This document shows positions 17,540-28,503 of a DNA stretch of 64,000 nucleotides, in pieces. The DNA comes from Lelliottia sp. JS-SCA-14 (GTDB lineage Bacteria; Pseudomonadota; Gammaproteobacteria; Enterobacterales; Enterobacteriaceae). A program made the translations under genes and the position numbers. A model generated the notes under the pieces. That model was not told the origin of the DNA. It saw only the letters and a program-made list of their open reading frames with translations, and did not search any database. The DNA is taken from NCBI RefSeq assembly GCF_035593345.1, contig NZ_CP141606.1, forward strand, positions 1,674,001 to 1,738,000, read 5' to 3'. How positions within the stretch are numbered: position 1 is the first letter of the stretch; the number at the start of each line of letters is the position of its first letter.

Positions 17540-18847
17540 ATGGATGACAGATCGCTGGCCGCGTTTATCGCGGAGTACATCGCCGGGAGACGGCAAACCA
17601 AGCTGGACGCTTTCGAAAAAGAAGCCGCAAAGCGGAGCGCTGAGAACAGCGCAACGCTTGCGGAAGAGCGCCGTGAGCTGGAACGTCGCTACGAGCCAAA
17701 AGCATGGCTGACCGATGCGGCGAAACGAGCCGGGCAAATTAGCCTCGTGACCCATGCAGCAAAATTTACGCATGGAGATTCAAAAAGTAGCAGTATATAT
17801 AGCGAGGCAGTGGCGGCGGAAGGTTACCTCAGCAGCGCGGCGTTGCAAGGTCTGGAACCGGATGCAGTCGGCAATGCGGCGGCGCTGGATGTCGCGAAGT
17901 TACTGCAAGCACGCATAGAAGGTGATTCGCTGCTGGACTGCCTGAAGCGCGGCGATCATCGACCCTTTGCGACCTTTACGGATGATGGCACTCAGCTGAA
18001 TGAATGGATCAGCGGATTTTCCCGCGCGCTTACCGCCGCCGAACCCGCCTCGCACAAGCTGGCAAAGCAAAACTATTTCCCGGTCAACGGCGATTACCAT
18101 CTGCTCAGCCCGCTGTTTGCCACCTCTTTTGTTCACGCTCTGCATCAGAAAATGATTGCTCTGCGTTTTGGCGACGAAGTGAAAGCCATCTGGAAAGCGC
18201 GCCGCGAAAAAACCTGGCATCCGCAGCCGCTGGTGCGCTTTCCCGATGCGGCCGAAACGCATTTTGGCGGCACGAAACCGCAGAATATTTCTTACCTGAA
18301 AAGCGTGCGCGGCGGGCGTACGTGGCTGCTCTCCGCGCAGCCACCGCAGTGGAAACGGGCGGAAAAACCGCCGGTGAATATGCTTTCCCTGTTTGCGTTC
18401 GGCGGTCAGTTTGATCGACGTGCCAAAGGCATCGTGACATTGCTGGTGTCGTTGCTGTCCAGAACCGGTAAATACACTAACCACCGAATTCGCGGTGCGC
18501 GTGAAGAGTACATTGAAGCGCTGATCGACCTGCTGTTTCTGGTGGCAACTGAGATTCAGCGCGAAGCATGGCAAGGCTGGACGCTTAACTGCCCTGAACT
18601 GAAAACCCATCAGCAGCTGTGGCTCGATCCCTGGCGCACGAAAACGGATGAAGCATTCCGTCTGGAGCGTGAGAAAGACGACTGGCAGGCCAGCGTAGCG
18701 GAAGACTTTGCCCTGTGGCTGAACGCCCGTCTGCGCAAGGCGTTGCCGGAAGTGGGAGCGGTGGAAAAACGAGAATGGGAAACCCGTCAGCATCTGCGTG
18801 ACCATCTGCGCGAGCTGGAAAAAATCATTCAGGAGGAGCTGAAATGA
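17540..18847 (+). CDS. csy1: Csy1 (Cas8f), large subunit of the I-F interference complex
   Basis: Csy1 forms the tail of the Csy surveillance complex with Csy2, recognises the protospacer-adjacent GG motif and binds the crRNA 5' handle. I chose the ATG at 17540 (MDDRSLAAF), which has AGGAG five bases upstream and gives 435 aa. A longer in-frame GTG at 17501 would overlap the end of cas3 and lacks a comparable site. The conserved NISYLKSVRGGRTWLLSA segment lies in the middle. It overlaps csy2 by 4 bp. Confidence 0.95.
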   Translation: MDDRSLAAFIAEYIAGRRQTKLDAFEKEAAKRSAENSATLAEERRELERRYEPKAWLTDAAKRAGQISLVTHAAKFTHGDSKSSSIYSEAVAAEGYLSSAALQGLEPDAVGNAAALDVAKLLQARIEGDSLLDCLKRGDHRPFATFTDDGTQLNEWISGFSRALTAAEPASHKLAKQNYFPVNGDYHLLSPLFATSFVHALHQKMIALRFGDEVKAIWKARREKTWHPQPLVRFPDAAETHFGGTKPQNISYLKSVRGGRTWLLSAQPPQWKRAEKPPVNMLSLFAFGGQFDRRAKGIVTLLVSLLSRTGKYTNHRIRGAREEYIEALIDLLFLVATEIQREAWQGWTLNCPELKTHQQLWLDPWRTKTDEAFRLEREKDDWQASVAEDFALWLNARLRKALPEVGAVEKREWETRQHLRDHLRELEKIIQEELK

Positions 18848-19779
18848 GTTCGTTGATCCTGCTTCGCCGGGTACGCGTTGAGAACGCCAATGCTATTGCG
18901 GGCGTGACCTGGGGTTTTCCGGCGATCACCCATTTTCTGGGGTTCACCCATGCCTTATCCCGCAAGCTCAGCGTCACCCACGGGCTGCACCTGGACGGCT
19001 GTGCTGTCGTCAGCCACGAGCATCAGGTCCACGCACATACTTCCGGGCGCGATTATCAATTTGCGTTAACCCGTAACCCGCTGACGCGCGAGGGCAAAAC
19101 GGCCTCCTTCAACGAAGAGGGACGGATGCACATGACGGTTTCGCTGCTGCTGGAATGTCACGGAGAAATCGCCAACGGCGAGTACGGGCAGCAGGAACTG
19201 GCGGATGCCTTGCAACAGATCTGCCCGACGCTCAGGCTGGCGGGTGGGATGATTGTCGGTATTCAGGATATTCGCGTACTGGATATGCCGCAGACAGCCG
19301 CTGAGATGTGCCGTTTACAGTGGCGGCTGATGCCGGGATTCGTCCTTCGCGATCGCAGCGCCTGGCTTGCTGAACACCATCAGGCGTTACTGGCAAGCGA
19401 TCCGACAGCCACTGTGCTTGATGCCTGGCTCGACTTCGCCGCGCTAAAAATCGAGGCGGAAACGCCGGATGAGGGCGATATTCACGAAGGCGAGCCTGCT
19501 GAGTGGCACCGCGTCGGGAAACCGCGGCCAGGCTATCTGGTGCCGCTGATGACGGGGTATCAGCGCATCTCTGAACTCTATGCGCCGGGTGTCGTCGCTC
19601 ATGCGCGCGACGCGCAAACGCCGTTCGCTTTTACCGAGGCAGTCTACGGGATTGGCGAGTGGTGCGGGATGCACCGTATCACATCACTGGAAGCGATCTT
19701 CTGGCGCTATCGCACGACACAAACCGGTTATTACTGCCAGGGAGCGGATGCGCCGCTGGCCGCTCAACATCAAAACTGA
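18844..19779 (+). CDS. csy2: Csy2 (Cas5f), I-F interference complex subunit
   Basis: Csy2 is the Cas5-type RAMP subunit that pairs with Csy1 and grips the crRNA 5' end. The 311-aa protein starts [20 protein letters not shown] and contains the family-typical [20 protein letters not shown] near residues 25-44. It overlaps csy1 by 4 bp. csy3 begins 13 bp after its stop, so translation is probably coupled. Confidence 0.95.
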   Translation: MSSLILLRRVRVENANAIAGVTWGFPAITHFLGFTHALSRKLSVTHGLHLDGCAVVSHEHQVHAHTSGRDYQFALTRNPLTREGKTASFNEEGRMHMTVSLLLECHGEIANGEYGQQELADALQQICPTLRLAGGMIVGIQDIRVLDMPQTAAEMCRLQWRLMPGFVLRDRSAWLAEHHQALLASDPTATVLDAWLDFAALKIEAETPDEGDIHEGEPAEWHRVGKPRPGYLVPLMTGYQRISELYAPGVVAHARDAQTPFAFTEAVYGIGEWCGMHRITSLEAIFWRYRTTQTGYYCQGADAPLAAQHQN

Positions 19780-19792
19780 AAGGGATTCTCTT

Positions 19793-20791
19793 ATGGCAAA
19801 GGCTCCAACGGCCGTTAAAACGGCATCTGTGCTGGCGTTCGAACGTAAATTGGCCACCTCTGACGCGGTGATGTATTCGGGAAACTGGCAGGGCGAGAAC
19901 TGGCAGCCCATCCGCATTCAGGAAAAGGCGGTGCGCGGCACCATTTCCAATCGCCTGAAAAATACCCTTACCAGCGATCCGGCAAAGCTGGATGCGGAAA
20001 TTCAAAAAGCGAACTTACAGCGTGTGGATGTGGCCGCGCTTCCGGCGGATGCCGATACGCTGCAGGTGAAATTCACGCTGCGGATATTGGGCAATCTCTC
20101 CACGCCGTCCGTCTGTAATGACCGGGTCTATCAGGATGAGTTATGTCAGGTTGTTGAGGGGTACATTGGCGAACATGGCTTTGGCGAACTGGCGCGGCGC
20201 TATGCGACAAATCTGGCGAATGGCCGCTTTCTGTGGCGTAACCGCGTGGGCGCAGAGCAAATTACGATTAAGGTCAAAGGCAGCCAGCAGTGGGCCTTCG
20301 ACGCTCATGCACATGGGTTACGTGATTTCTCCGCGACAGATGAGAAACTGTCTGGCCTCGCGCAAGAGATTGAAAAAGGGCTCCGTGGCGATGGATTTGT
20401 GTTGCTGAGCGTGGAGGCGCAAGTGCGTTTGGGGGCCGGGCAAGAGATTTTCCCGTCGCAGGAGCTGGTGCTGGACAGCAACAGCACCAAAAGCCGTTTG
20501 CTGTATCAGGTGGATAACGTGGCGGGAATGCATTCGCAGAAAATCGGCAATGCGCTGCGCACTATAGATACCTGGCATCCCCATGCCGCTGAGCTTGGTG
20601 CCATCGCCGTTGAACCTTATGGCTCCGTGACCAGTCGCGGCGTGGCCTGCCGTCAGCCGAAGGATAAAATGGATTTCTATACTTTGCTCGATAACTGGGT
20701 GACCAAAGGGCAGAAGCCTGACGTCGATCAGCAGCACTATGTGATGGCAGTGCTTATTCGTGGCGGTGTCTTTGGCGAGAAGAGCGAATAA
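19793..20791 (+). CDS. csy3: Csy3 (Cas7f), backbone subunit of the I-F complex
   Basis: Csy3 is the Cas7-type subunit; six copies coat the spacer part of the crRNA. I chose the ATG at 19793 ([20 protein letters not shown]), which begins after the csy2 stop and gives 332 aa, the usual size. A reading frame extends farther upstream but lies inside csy2. Segments such as [17 protein letters not shown] near the C-terminus are typical of the family. Confidence 0.96.
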   Translation: MAKAPTAVKTASVLAFERKLATSDAVMYSGNWQGENWQPIRIQEKAVRGTISNRLKNTLTSDPAKLDAEIQKANLQRVDVAALPADADTLQVKFTLRILGNLSTPSVCNDRVYQDELCQVVEGYIGEHGFGELARRYATNLANGRFLWRNRVGAEQITIKVKGSQQWAFDAHAHGLRDFSATDEKLSGLAQEIEKGLRGDGFVLLSVEAQVRLGAGQEIFPSQELVLDSNSTKSRLLYQVDNVAGMHSQKIGNALRTIDTWHPHAAELGAIAVEPYGSVTSRGVACRQPKDKMDFYTLLDNWVTKGQKPDVDQQHYVMAVLIRGGVFGEKSE

Positions 20792-20800
20792 GGGGCTGGT

Positions 20801-21355
20801 ATGGATCACTATCTGGAGATCAGGGTGGTTCCCGATCCCGAATTCAGCGAAGAGGTCCTGATGGCGGCACTGTTTGCCAAACTTCATCGGGCGCTTGGGG
20901 CAAGAGGAAGGGGCGATATTGGCGTCAGCTTTCCGCAGCACAGGATCAAACCGGGCGATGTGTTGCGCCTGCACGGTACGCTGTCGTCCCTGTCGGAACT
21001 GGAACAGATGGCCTGGCGCAGAGGGCTGAGCGATTATTGTCAGTGCGGCAACATCACACCGATTCCTGATGCGACGGGCTGGCGCTGCGTCAGCCGTGTA
21101 CAGGTGAAAAGCAGTCCCCTGCGATTGCTACGGCGTTCGGTCAAAAAGGGCTGGCTGAGTGAGGAGGACGCGCAGCAAAAGCTGCAGACCATGAAGGAGG
21201 AGCACACGGATTTGCCGTGGCTCACTGTGCGAAGCCTTTCCAGCGGGCAAAGCTTTCGGTTATTTATTCACCACGGCGATATTGTCGACTCAGCCGTCAC
21301 GGGTGAATTTTCCAGCTATGGATTAAGCCCGACCGCGACGATCCCCTGGTTTTAA
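20801..21355 (+). CDS. cas6f: Cas6f (Csy4), crRNA-processing endoribonuclease
   Basis: Cas6f cuts pre-crRNA at the 3' base of each repeat hairpin and stays bound to the product. The 184-aa protein matches the well-studied Pseudomonas Csy4 from end to end. It has the catalytic His29 in LFAKLHRALG, a Ser in RSLSSGQSFRLF at the position of the second active-site residue, an arginine-rich RNA-binding helix (SPLRLLRRSVKK), and the terminal aromatic pair (IPWF). It ends the cas operon and a terminator follows. Confidence 0.97.
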   Translation: MDHYLEIRVVPDPEFSEEVLMAALFAKLHRALGARGRGDIGVSFPQHRIKPGDVLRLHGTLSSLSELEQMAWRRGLSDYCQCGNITPIPDATGWRCVSRVQVKSSPLRLLRRSVKKGWLSEEDAQQKLQTMKEEHTDLPWLTVRSLSSGQSFRLFIHHGDIVDSAVTGEFSSYGLSPTATIPWF

Positions 21356-21362
21356 TAAATGC

Positions 21363-21391
21363 AAAACGCACCCGCAATAAGGGTGCGTTTT
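21363..21391. terminator. Bidirectional terminator after cas6f
   Basis: AAAACGCACCC and GGGTGCGTTTT form a stem of about 11 bp around a short loop. It lies 8 bp after the cas6f stop. Confidence 0.85.
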
Positions 21392-21435
21392 GCTATTAAT
21401 AATTCGTCAGAGGTGCGGTGTTTTTTTATACGAAT

Positions 21436-21464
21436 AAAAAAGGCCGGGGATTCCCCGACCTTTT
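21436..21464 (-). terminator. infA terminator
   Basis: On the minus strand GGTCGGGG and CCCCGGCC form the stem, followed by a run of six T. It lies just beyond the infA stop. Confidence 0.85.
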
Positions 21465-21497
21465 AAATATCTCTACGCCTTTGACTGGCGATAACAA

Positions 21498-21716
<219 letters not shown>

Positions 21717-22004
21717 CTAATCCTCTGGGGTATCACTACCAAGTTTTGAACCGGCAAGATAATGCCGAAATTCATCAATTAAGTAAAGAATTGAGCGTTT
21801 AAAACGCAACAAAACAGTTTCGGCGTATTGCCCAGTCGTCACGGTATAACCGTACGAGAAGCGCATTCGTAAAGGGGAGGCGACAGGATAAACGCTAGGA
21901 CGTTATCTGGTGCGAAGGATTCCCAAACGGCGGCGGGGCAACAGGCTGAACCTACTCTGCGGCACCAATTATAACACTCCTCATCAGAAATGGGCGGAAA
22001 ACAT

Positions 22005-22709
22005 TTAGAGCTGAGGCACAAACAGTGTTCTGGGCACCCAAAAGTTCTGCGGCAGCTTCTGCAAACGCATAGCATCCAACTTTTCCAGGTAGTGACGACG
22101 CGATATTTCAACGGCGCCGAGCGACGCGGTGTGTTCGTTCAGCACCTGGCAATCCACCAGCTGGCCGCCGCTCAGGGCGAACTGCTGGCAGAATACAAGC
22201 AGGGCTGTTTTAGAGGCATTCACGGCGCGACTGAACATCGACTCACCGCAAAACAGCGTGCCTTGCGCCACGCCGTACATGCCGCCAACCAGCTCGTCGT
22301 TCTCCCACACTTCGATAGAGTGGGCGTGGCCCAGTTCATGCAAACGGTGGTAGGCCGTGACGATGTCATGGGTGATCCAGGTGCCTTCATGACGATCGCT
22401 GGCGCAGCCTTCGATCACCTCGCCGAAAGCATGATTGATAGTGACGCGATAAGGTGATTTAGCATGGAAGCGTTTCATGCTGCGGCTGAGATGAAACTCT
22501 GCCGGTAACAGCACCGCGCGAGGATCGGGCGACCACCACAGAATGGGATCACCGGGGGAAAACCAGGGAAAAATACCGCGCTGATAGGCCATCAGCAGTC
22601 GCGCGGGGCTTAAATCGCCCCCGAGCGCCAGCAGCCCATTGGGTTCACGTAGCGCTCCCTCTGGCGAAGGGAACGCAATATTATGACGAGAAAGCTGGAC
22701 CAGGCGCAT
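22005..22709 (-). CDS. aat: Leucyl/phenylalanyl-tRNA-protein transferase
   Basis: Aat adds Leu or Phe from aminoacyl-tRNA to proteins with N-terminal Arg or Lys, creating N-degrons read by ClpS. The 234-aa protein matches the E. coli length and carries the conserved [20 protein letters not shown] (residues near 44-63) and [12 protein letters not shown] with GESMFSR. It lies upstream of infA on the minus strand, with a 288-bp gap that holds infA promoters. The ClpS-ClpA pair that uses its product is in the same window. Confidence 0.97.
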   Translation of the reverse strand: MRLVQLSRHNIAFPSPEGALREPNGLLALGGDLSPARLLMAYQRGIFPWFSPGDPILWWSPDPRAVLLPAEFHLSRSMKRFHAKSPYRVTINHAFGEVIEGCASDRHEGTWITHDIVTAYHRLHELGHAHSIEVWENDELVGGMYGVAQGTLFCGESMFSRAVNASKTALLVFCQQFALSGGQLVDCQVLNEHTASLGAVEISRRHYLEKLDAMRLQKLPQNFWVPRTLFVPQL

Positions 22710-22755
22710 GACTGCGAAACTCCAATACGCGAGTTAGGATCGGTTCAAATATAGT

Positions 22756-24477
22756 CTACAGACGTTGTTTAAACTGGTAGTAGCGACCCTGTTTTGCTAA
22801 CAGCTCTGCGTGATTACCTTGCTCAATAATTTGTCCGTTGTCCATTACAATTATTTGGTCGAAATTCGCCAGTCCGCGCAGGCGATGCGTCACCATCAGC
22901 ACGGTTTTGTTTTTCATCACTTGCGCCAGTAAATCAAGGATTTGGATTTCAGTGGTCGCGTCCAGCCCTTCCGTCGGTTCGTCGAGCAACATCAGCGGCG
23001 CATCGTGCAGCAGCGCACGCGCGACCGCCAGACGACGCAACTCGCCGCCCGAAAGTTGACGACCGCCTTCGCCAAGCCACTCGTTTAAGCCATCGCCTTC
23101 GAGCAGTTTTTGCAGGCCGACCTGTTCCAGCACGGCGCTCAGTTCGCTGTCCGAGGCGTTCGGTGATGCCAGCAGCAGGTTGTCGCGCAGGGTGGCGCTG
23201 AACAAATGCACGCGCTGAGGCACCACGCTCACGGATTTGCGCAGCGTCGACTCGCTAAACTCCACGAGCGGCGTGTCGTTAAAGCGGATCTCACCCTGGC
23301 GCGGGTCCCAGGCGCGGGTCAGCAGTTGCAGCAGCGTCGATTTGCCACAGCCGGTTCTGCCCAGCACGGCAATATGCTTGCCCGCCGGAATGGTCAGACT
23401 GATACCATCCAGCGCGTTTTGCGCCTGCCCGTCGTAGGCAAAGGTCACGTTATGAAGATGCACCGCCACAGACTCAGGAACGGTGTCGTCTTTCGTGGTG
23501 AACTGCACTTCCGGTTGTTGCTCGGTAATCTGGGTAATACGCACGGCGGAAGCAATCACCTGGCCGAGATGCTGGAAAGCACCGGTGACCGGGGCGAGGG
23601 CTTCAAACGCCGCCAGCGCACAGAAGACAAACAGCGCAATCAGCGCGCCGGGCTGGGTGTTTTCGCCCACGCCACCCGATGCCATCCACAGCATGGCGAT
23701 CACCGCAATCCCGCCGATCAGCATCATCACCGCCTGGGAGAGAGCCGTCAGCTCAGACTGTCGGCGCTGGGCTTCGTGCCAGCTCAGTTCGGTGCTTTCC
23801 ATGCGAGCGCGATAGCGGCGGCTGGCCCCGAAAATCGTCAGCTCCGCCTGACCCTGCAGCCAGGAGGTCAGCTGCTGGCGATAGTCACCGCGCAGACGCG
23901 TCAGGCTTTCCCCGGTCGATTTCCCCGCGCGATAAAACAGCGGAGGCAGCAGGAGAAGGGTGAGCAGCATGATGCCGCCGAGCGTCAGGGCGATAGGTAC
24001 GTCGAGCACGCACAGGCCGAGCGTGACGGTCACAATCACCACAAAGGCCCCGACCAGCGGGGAAATCACGCGCAGATAGAGGTGATCCAGCGTATCGACA
24101 TCGGCCACCACGCGGTTCAGCAGTTCGCCCTGGCGAAAACGCGCCAGCCCGGCAGGGGAGAGCGGCAACAGCTTGCTGAAGGTTGAAACGCGCAGATGTT
24201 GCAGGACGCGGAAGGTCGCATCGTGGCTGACCAGACGTTCGAAATAGCGCCCGGCGGTACGGGCAATCGCGGTGCCACGTACGCCTGCGGCGGGCAGCAT
24301 ATAGTTAAAACTGTAGAGCCCGGCAATGCCCGCGACGGCAGAGGCCGAGAGGAACCAGCCGGAGAGCGTCAGCAGGCCGATACTGGCCAGCAGAGTGACA
24401 ATCGCCAGTACAATCCCCAGCGTCAGCATCCATTTATGGCGTTTATACAGGGCGAGATACGGCAGTAGGGCGCGCAT
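22756..24477 (-). CDS. cydC: CydC, thiol/haem ABC transporter subunit
   Basis: CydC pairs with CydD as a heterodimeric ABC exporter of the inner membrane. It is needed for cytochrome bd and periplasmic cytochrome assembly and is linked to cysteine/glutathione export and haem. The 573-aa protein has six N-terminal membrane helices (about 1-310). The ATPase domain has Walker A GRTGCGKST, signature LSGGELRR and Walker B LMLLDEPTEGLD. Its first base overlaps the last base of cydD, so the two are co-translated. Confidence 0.96.
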   Translation of the reverse strand: MRALLPYLALYKRHKWMLTLGIVLAIVTLLASIGLLTLSGWFLSASAVAGIAGLYSFNYMLPAAGVRGTAIARTAGRYFERLVSHDATFRVLQHLRVSTFSKLLPLSPAGLARFRQGELLNRVVADVDTLDHLYLRVISPLVGAFVVIVTVTLGLCVLDVPIALTLGGIMLLTLLLLPPLFYRAGKSTGESLTRLRGDYRQQLTSWLQGQAELTIFGASRRYRARMESTELSWHEAQRRQSELTALSQAVMMLIGGIAVIAMLWMASGGVGENTQPGALIALFVFCALAAFEALAPVTGAFQHLGQVIASAVRITQITEQQPEVQFTTKDDTVPESVAVHLHNVTFAYDGQAQNALDGISLTIPAGKHIAVLGRTGCGKSTLLQLLTRAWDPRQGEIRFNDTPLVEFSESTLRKSVSVVPQRVHLFSATLRDNLLLASPNASDSELSAVLEQVGLQKLLEGDGLNEWLGEGGRQLSGGELRRLAVARALLHDAPLMLLDEPTEGLDATTEIQILDLLAQVMKNKTVLMVTHRLRGLANFDQIIVMDNGQIIEQGNHAELLAKQGRYYQFKQRL

Positions 24478-26243
24478 TAAATATCCTCCTGACGATTAGC
24501 CAGCAGGGCGGCGAACGGTCCCTGCGCGGCCGCGAGCGTCGCGTAATCGCCTTGTTCGACGATATGTCCGTTTTCCATCACCCAGATCTGATCCCAGTCG
24601 GCAATGCCTTCGAGCTGGTGCGTGACCATCAGGGTAGTCTGCTGGCGTGAAGCTTCGTTCAGCGCCTGCATCACACGCTGTTCGCTGTGCGCGTCCAGGC
24701 TGGCGGCGGGTTCGTCGAGCAGCATGAGCTGGCTGGGGTTGAGCAATGCGCGCGCCACAGCGATACGCTGGGCCTGCCCGACGGACAATCCTGCCGCCTG
24801 ATCGCCCACGACGGTATCAACGCCGTTCGGCAGCATCGGCAGAAACTCGCTGACCCAGGCGCGGTCCAGCACTGATTGCAGTTCGTCTTCGCGGGCGTCA
24901 GGGCGCGCCAGCAGCACGTTCTCGCGCAGCGTGGCAGCCGGTAGCTGAGGGTTTTGCCCGACCCAACTGAGTTGTCTGCGCCAGGCGTCAGGCTCCAGCG
25001 AGCGCAGTTCGGTGCCGTTGATCTGTAGCGAGCCGGTGTACGCCATAAATCCGGATAAGGCATTCAGCAGCGAGCTTTTGCCCGAGCCGCTGATCCCGAC
25101 CAATACCACGCGCAGGCCCGCAGAGAGGGTAAAGTTGAGCGGCCCGGCCAGCACTTTGCCTTCCGGCGAGAGCACAGAGAAATCTTGCGCATGAACGGCG
25201 ATTGGCTCTTTGCTGTTGAGCGTGATATCACCCCGCTCCGGGTTTGCCAGCGGCGTTTCGAGGAAGGTTTTCAGGCTGTCGGCAGCACCCACGGCCTGCG
25301 CTTTGGCGTGATAGAACGTCCCCAGATCGCGCAGCGGCTGGAAAAATTCAGGGGCCAGGATCAGCGCCAGGAAACCGGCGGAAAGCGTTACGGCTGTGCC
25401 GTAATGACCGAAATCCAGCGCGCCAAGATAGGAGAATCCAAAGTAAACCGCGACGAGCGCAATCGACAGGGAGGTGAAGAACTCCAGCACGCCGGAGGAG
25501 AGGAACGCCAGGCGCAGTACTTCCATGGTGCGCTGGCGGAAATCCTGTGACGCGACGCGAATATTATCGATTTCCGCTTCGCCGCGACCAAAGACGCGCA
25601 GGGTTTCCATGCCGCGCAGGCGGTCGAGGAAATGCCCACTCAGACGGCCCAGCGCGAGGAAGTTACGTCGGTTTGCATCCGCCGCACCCATGCCGACCAT
25701 CGCCATGAACATCGGGATCAGCGGCGCGGTGCCGAGCAGAATTAGCGCCGCTACCCAGTTAGACGGGAAAATCGCCAGTACGATCAGCAACGGAACGCAG
25801 ACCGCCAGCGCCATCTGCGGCAGATAGCGGGCGTAGTAGTCGTGCATATCGTCGATTTGCTCAAGGATCAGGGTCGCCCAGCTTCCGGCAGGTTTGCCCT
25901 GAATCCAGGCGGGACCGGCTTCCTGGAGCCTGTCCATGACCTGACGGCGGATTTCATAGCGAATCTGCTGTCCGGCGTAAAAGCCCACGCGTTCGCGCAG
26001 CCAGACCACCCAGGCGCGCAGCACAAAGATCAACACCAGCACGATAAAGGGCAATAATATTGCCTCGCGCGGAATGTTCTCCATGATCATATGGTTAAGA
26101 ATGCGGGCCAGCAGCCATGCCTGGGCAACAATCAACAAACCGCTGATAAGACCCAAAAGACGGGAAATAGTCAGCCAGCGGCGGGAAATAACGCTTTGCT
26201 GTTTCAGCCAGCGAGTTAACTCTTGTTGACGGGTTTTTTCCAT
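24477..26243 (-). CDS. cydD: CydD, thiol/haem ABC transporter subunit
   Basis: CydD is the other half of the CydDC exporter. The 588-aa protein matches E. coli in length. It has a basic N-terminus (MEKTRQQELTRWLKQQ), six membrane helices, and a C-terminal ATPase domain with Walker A GISGSGKSS, a degenerate signature LSVGQAQR, and Walker B LMLLDEPAASLD. The signature variant (SVGQ rather than SGGQ) is normal for CydD. It is the first gene of the pair, lying downstream of trxB on the same strand. Confidence 0.96.
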   Translation of the reverse strand: MEKTRQQELTRWLKQQSVISRRWLTISRLLGLISGLLIVAQAWLLARILNHMIMENIPREAILLPFIVLVLIFVLRAWVVWLRERVGFYAGQQIRYEIRRQVMDRLQEAGPAWIQGKPAGSWATLILEQIDDMHDYYARYLPQMALAVCVPLLIVLAIFPSNWVAALILLGTAPLIPMFMAMVGMGAADANRRNFLALGRLSGHFLDRLRGMETLRVFGRGEAEIDNIRVASQDFRQRTMEVLRLAFLSSGVLEFFTSLSIALVAVYFGFSYLGALDFGHYGTAVTLSAGFLALILAPEFFQPLRDLGTFYHAKAQAVGAADSLKTFLETPLANPERGDITLNSKEPIAVHAQDFSVLSPEGKVLAGPLNFTLSAGLRVVLVGISGSGKSSLLNALSGFMAYTGSLQINGTELRSLEPDAWRRQLSWVGQNPQLPAATLRENVLLARPDAREDELQSVLDRAWVSEFLPMLPNGVDTVVGDQAAGLSVGQAQRIAVARALLNPSQLMLLDEPAASLDAHSEQRVMQALNEASRQQTTLMVTHQLEGIADWDQIWVMENGHIVEQGDYATLAAAQGPFAALLANRQEDI

Positions 26244-26301
26244 TACGCGCTTTGCAGGTGAGTTATAAGAAATTAGACAACCGCATGTTACACGTGGGAA
26301 A

Positions 26302-26332
26302 AAATAAAGGCGACCTGTGGCCGCCTTTATTT
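26302..26332 (-). terminator. trxB terminator
   Basis: AAATAAAGGCG and CGCCTTTATTT form an extended stem in the trxB-cydD gap, with T-rich sequence on both strands. It separates trxB from cydDC. Confidence 0.75.
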
Positions 26333-26356
26333 ACGTTTGTTACTGACTTGTAACGA

Positions 26357-27874
<1,518 letters not shown>

Positions 27875-28369
27875 ATGGTAGATAGCAAGAAGCGCCCTGG
27901 CAAAGATCTCGACCGTATCGATCGTAACATTCTGAATGAATTGCAAAAGGATGGGCGTATTTCCAACGTCGAGCTTTCAAAACGTGTGGGACTTTCTCCG
28001 ACGCCATGCCTTGAGCGTGTGCGCCGACTGGAAAGACAGGGTTTCATTCAGGGCTATACGGCTCTGCTGAACCCGCATTATCTGGATGCCTCACTTCTGG
28101 TTTTTGTTGAGATTACTCTGAATCGTGGCGCACCGGATGTGTTTGAGCAATTCAATACCGCAGTACAAAAACTTGAAGAAATTCAAGAATGTCATCTGGT
28201 CTCTGGTGATTTCGACTACCTGTTGAAGACCCGCGTACCGGACATGTCAGCCTATCGTAAACTGCTGGGTGAAACCCTGCTGCGACTGCCTGGCGTGAAT
28301 GACACCCGTACTTACGTGGTGATGGAAGAGGTCAAACAGAGCAATCGTCTGGTTATTAAGACGCGCTAA
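27875..28369 (+). CDS. lrp: Leucine-responsive regulatory protein
   Basis: Lrp is a global regulator of amino-acid metabolism and feast/famine responses. I chose the ATG at 27875 (MVDSKKRPGKDL), giving 164 aa, which appears identical or nearly so to E. coli Lrp. The N-terminal helix-turn-helix spans about residues 15-60 (ISNVELSKRVGLSPTPCLER). A C-terminal RAM domain binds leucine and forms octamers. A 17-codon upstream in-frame extension lacks support. Confidence 0.98.
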   Translation: MVDSKKRPGKDLDRIDRNILNELQKDGRISNVELSKRVGLSPTPCLERVRRLERQGFIQGYTALLNPHYLDASLLVFVEITLNRGAPDVFEQFNTAVQKLEEIQECHLVSGDFDYLLKTRVPDMSAYRKLLGETLLRLPGVNDTRTYVVMEEVKQSNRLVIKTR

Positions 28370-28407
28370 TACGGAACAGGTGCAAAATCAGCGTAATTTG
28401 ATTACAC

Positions 28408-28427
28408 TCCTGTTAATCCATACAGCA
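28408..28427 (+). promoter_or_regulatory. LexA (SOS) box upstream of ftsK
   Basis: CTGT (28410-28413) and ACAG (28422-28425) are separated by exactly 8 bp, the LexA core spacing. The site lies about 80 bp before ftsK. E. coli ftsK (dinH) is SOS-induced from such a site, so regulation is probably conserved. Confidence 0.75.
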
Positions 28428-28453
28428 ACAGTGCCGGGTATCCCGGCGCTGTT
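28427..28453 (+). terminator. lrp terminator-like hairpin
   Basis: AACAG-T-GCCGGG pairs with CCCGGC-G-CTGTT around a TAT loop, followed by a T-rich stretch (GTCCGTTTTAG). It lies between lrp and ftsK and directly abuts the LexA box. Confidence 0.65.
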
Positions 28454-28503
28454 GTCCGTTTTAGCAAACAGGCAGGAAATGCCTGGTACCTGGAGAGCCT
28501 TTT

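Noticed and set aside
21356..21497. A tRNA or second CRISPR array between cas6f and infA
   Set aside because: Only two terminator hairpins are present; no repeat units and no tRNA arms.
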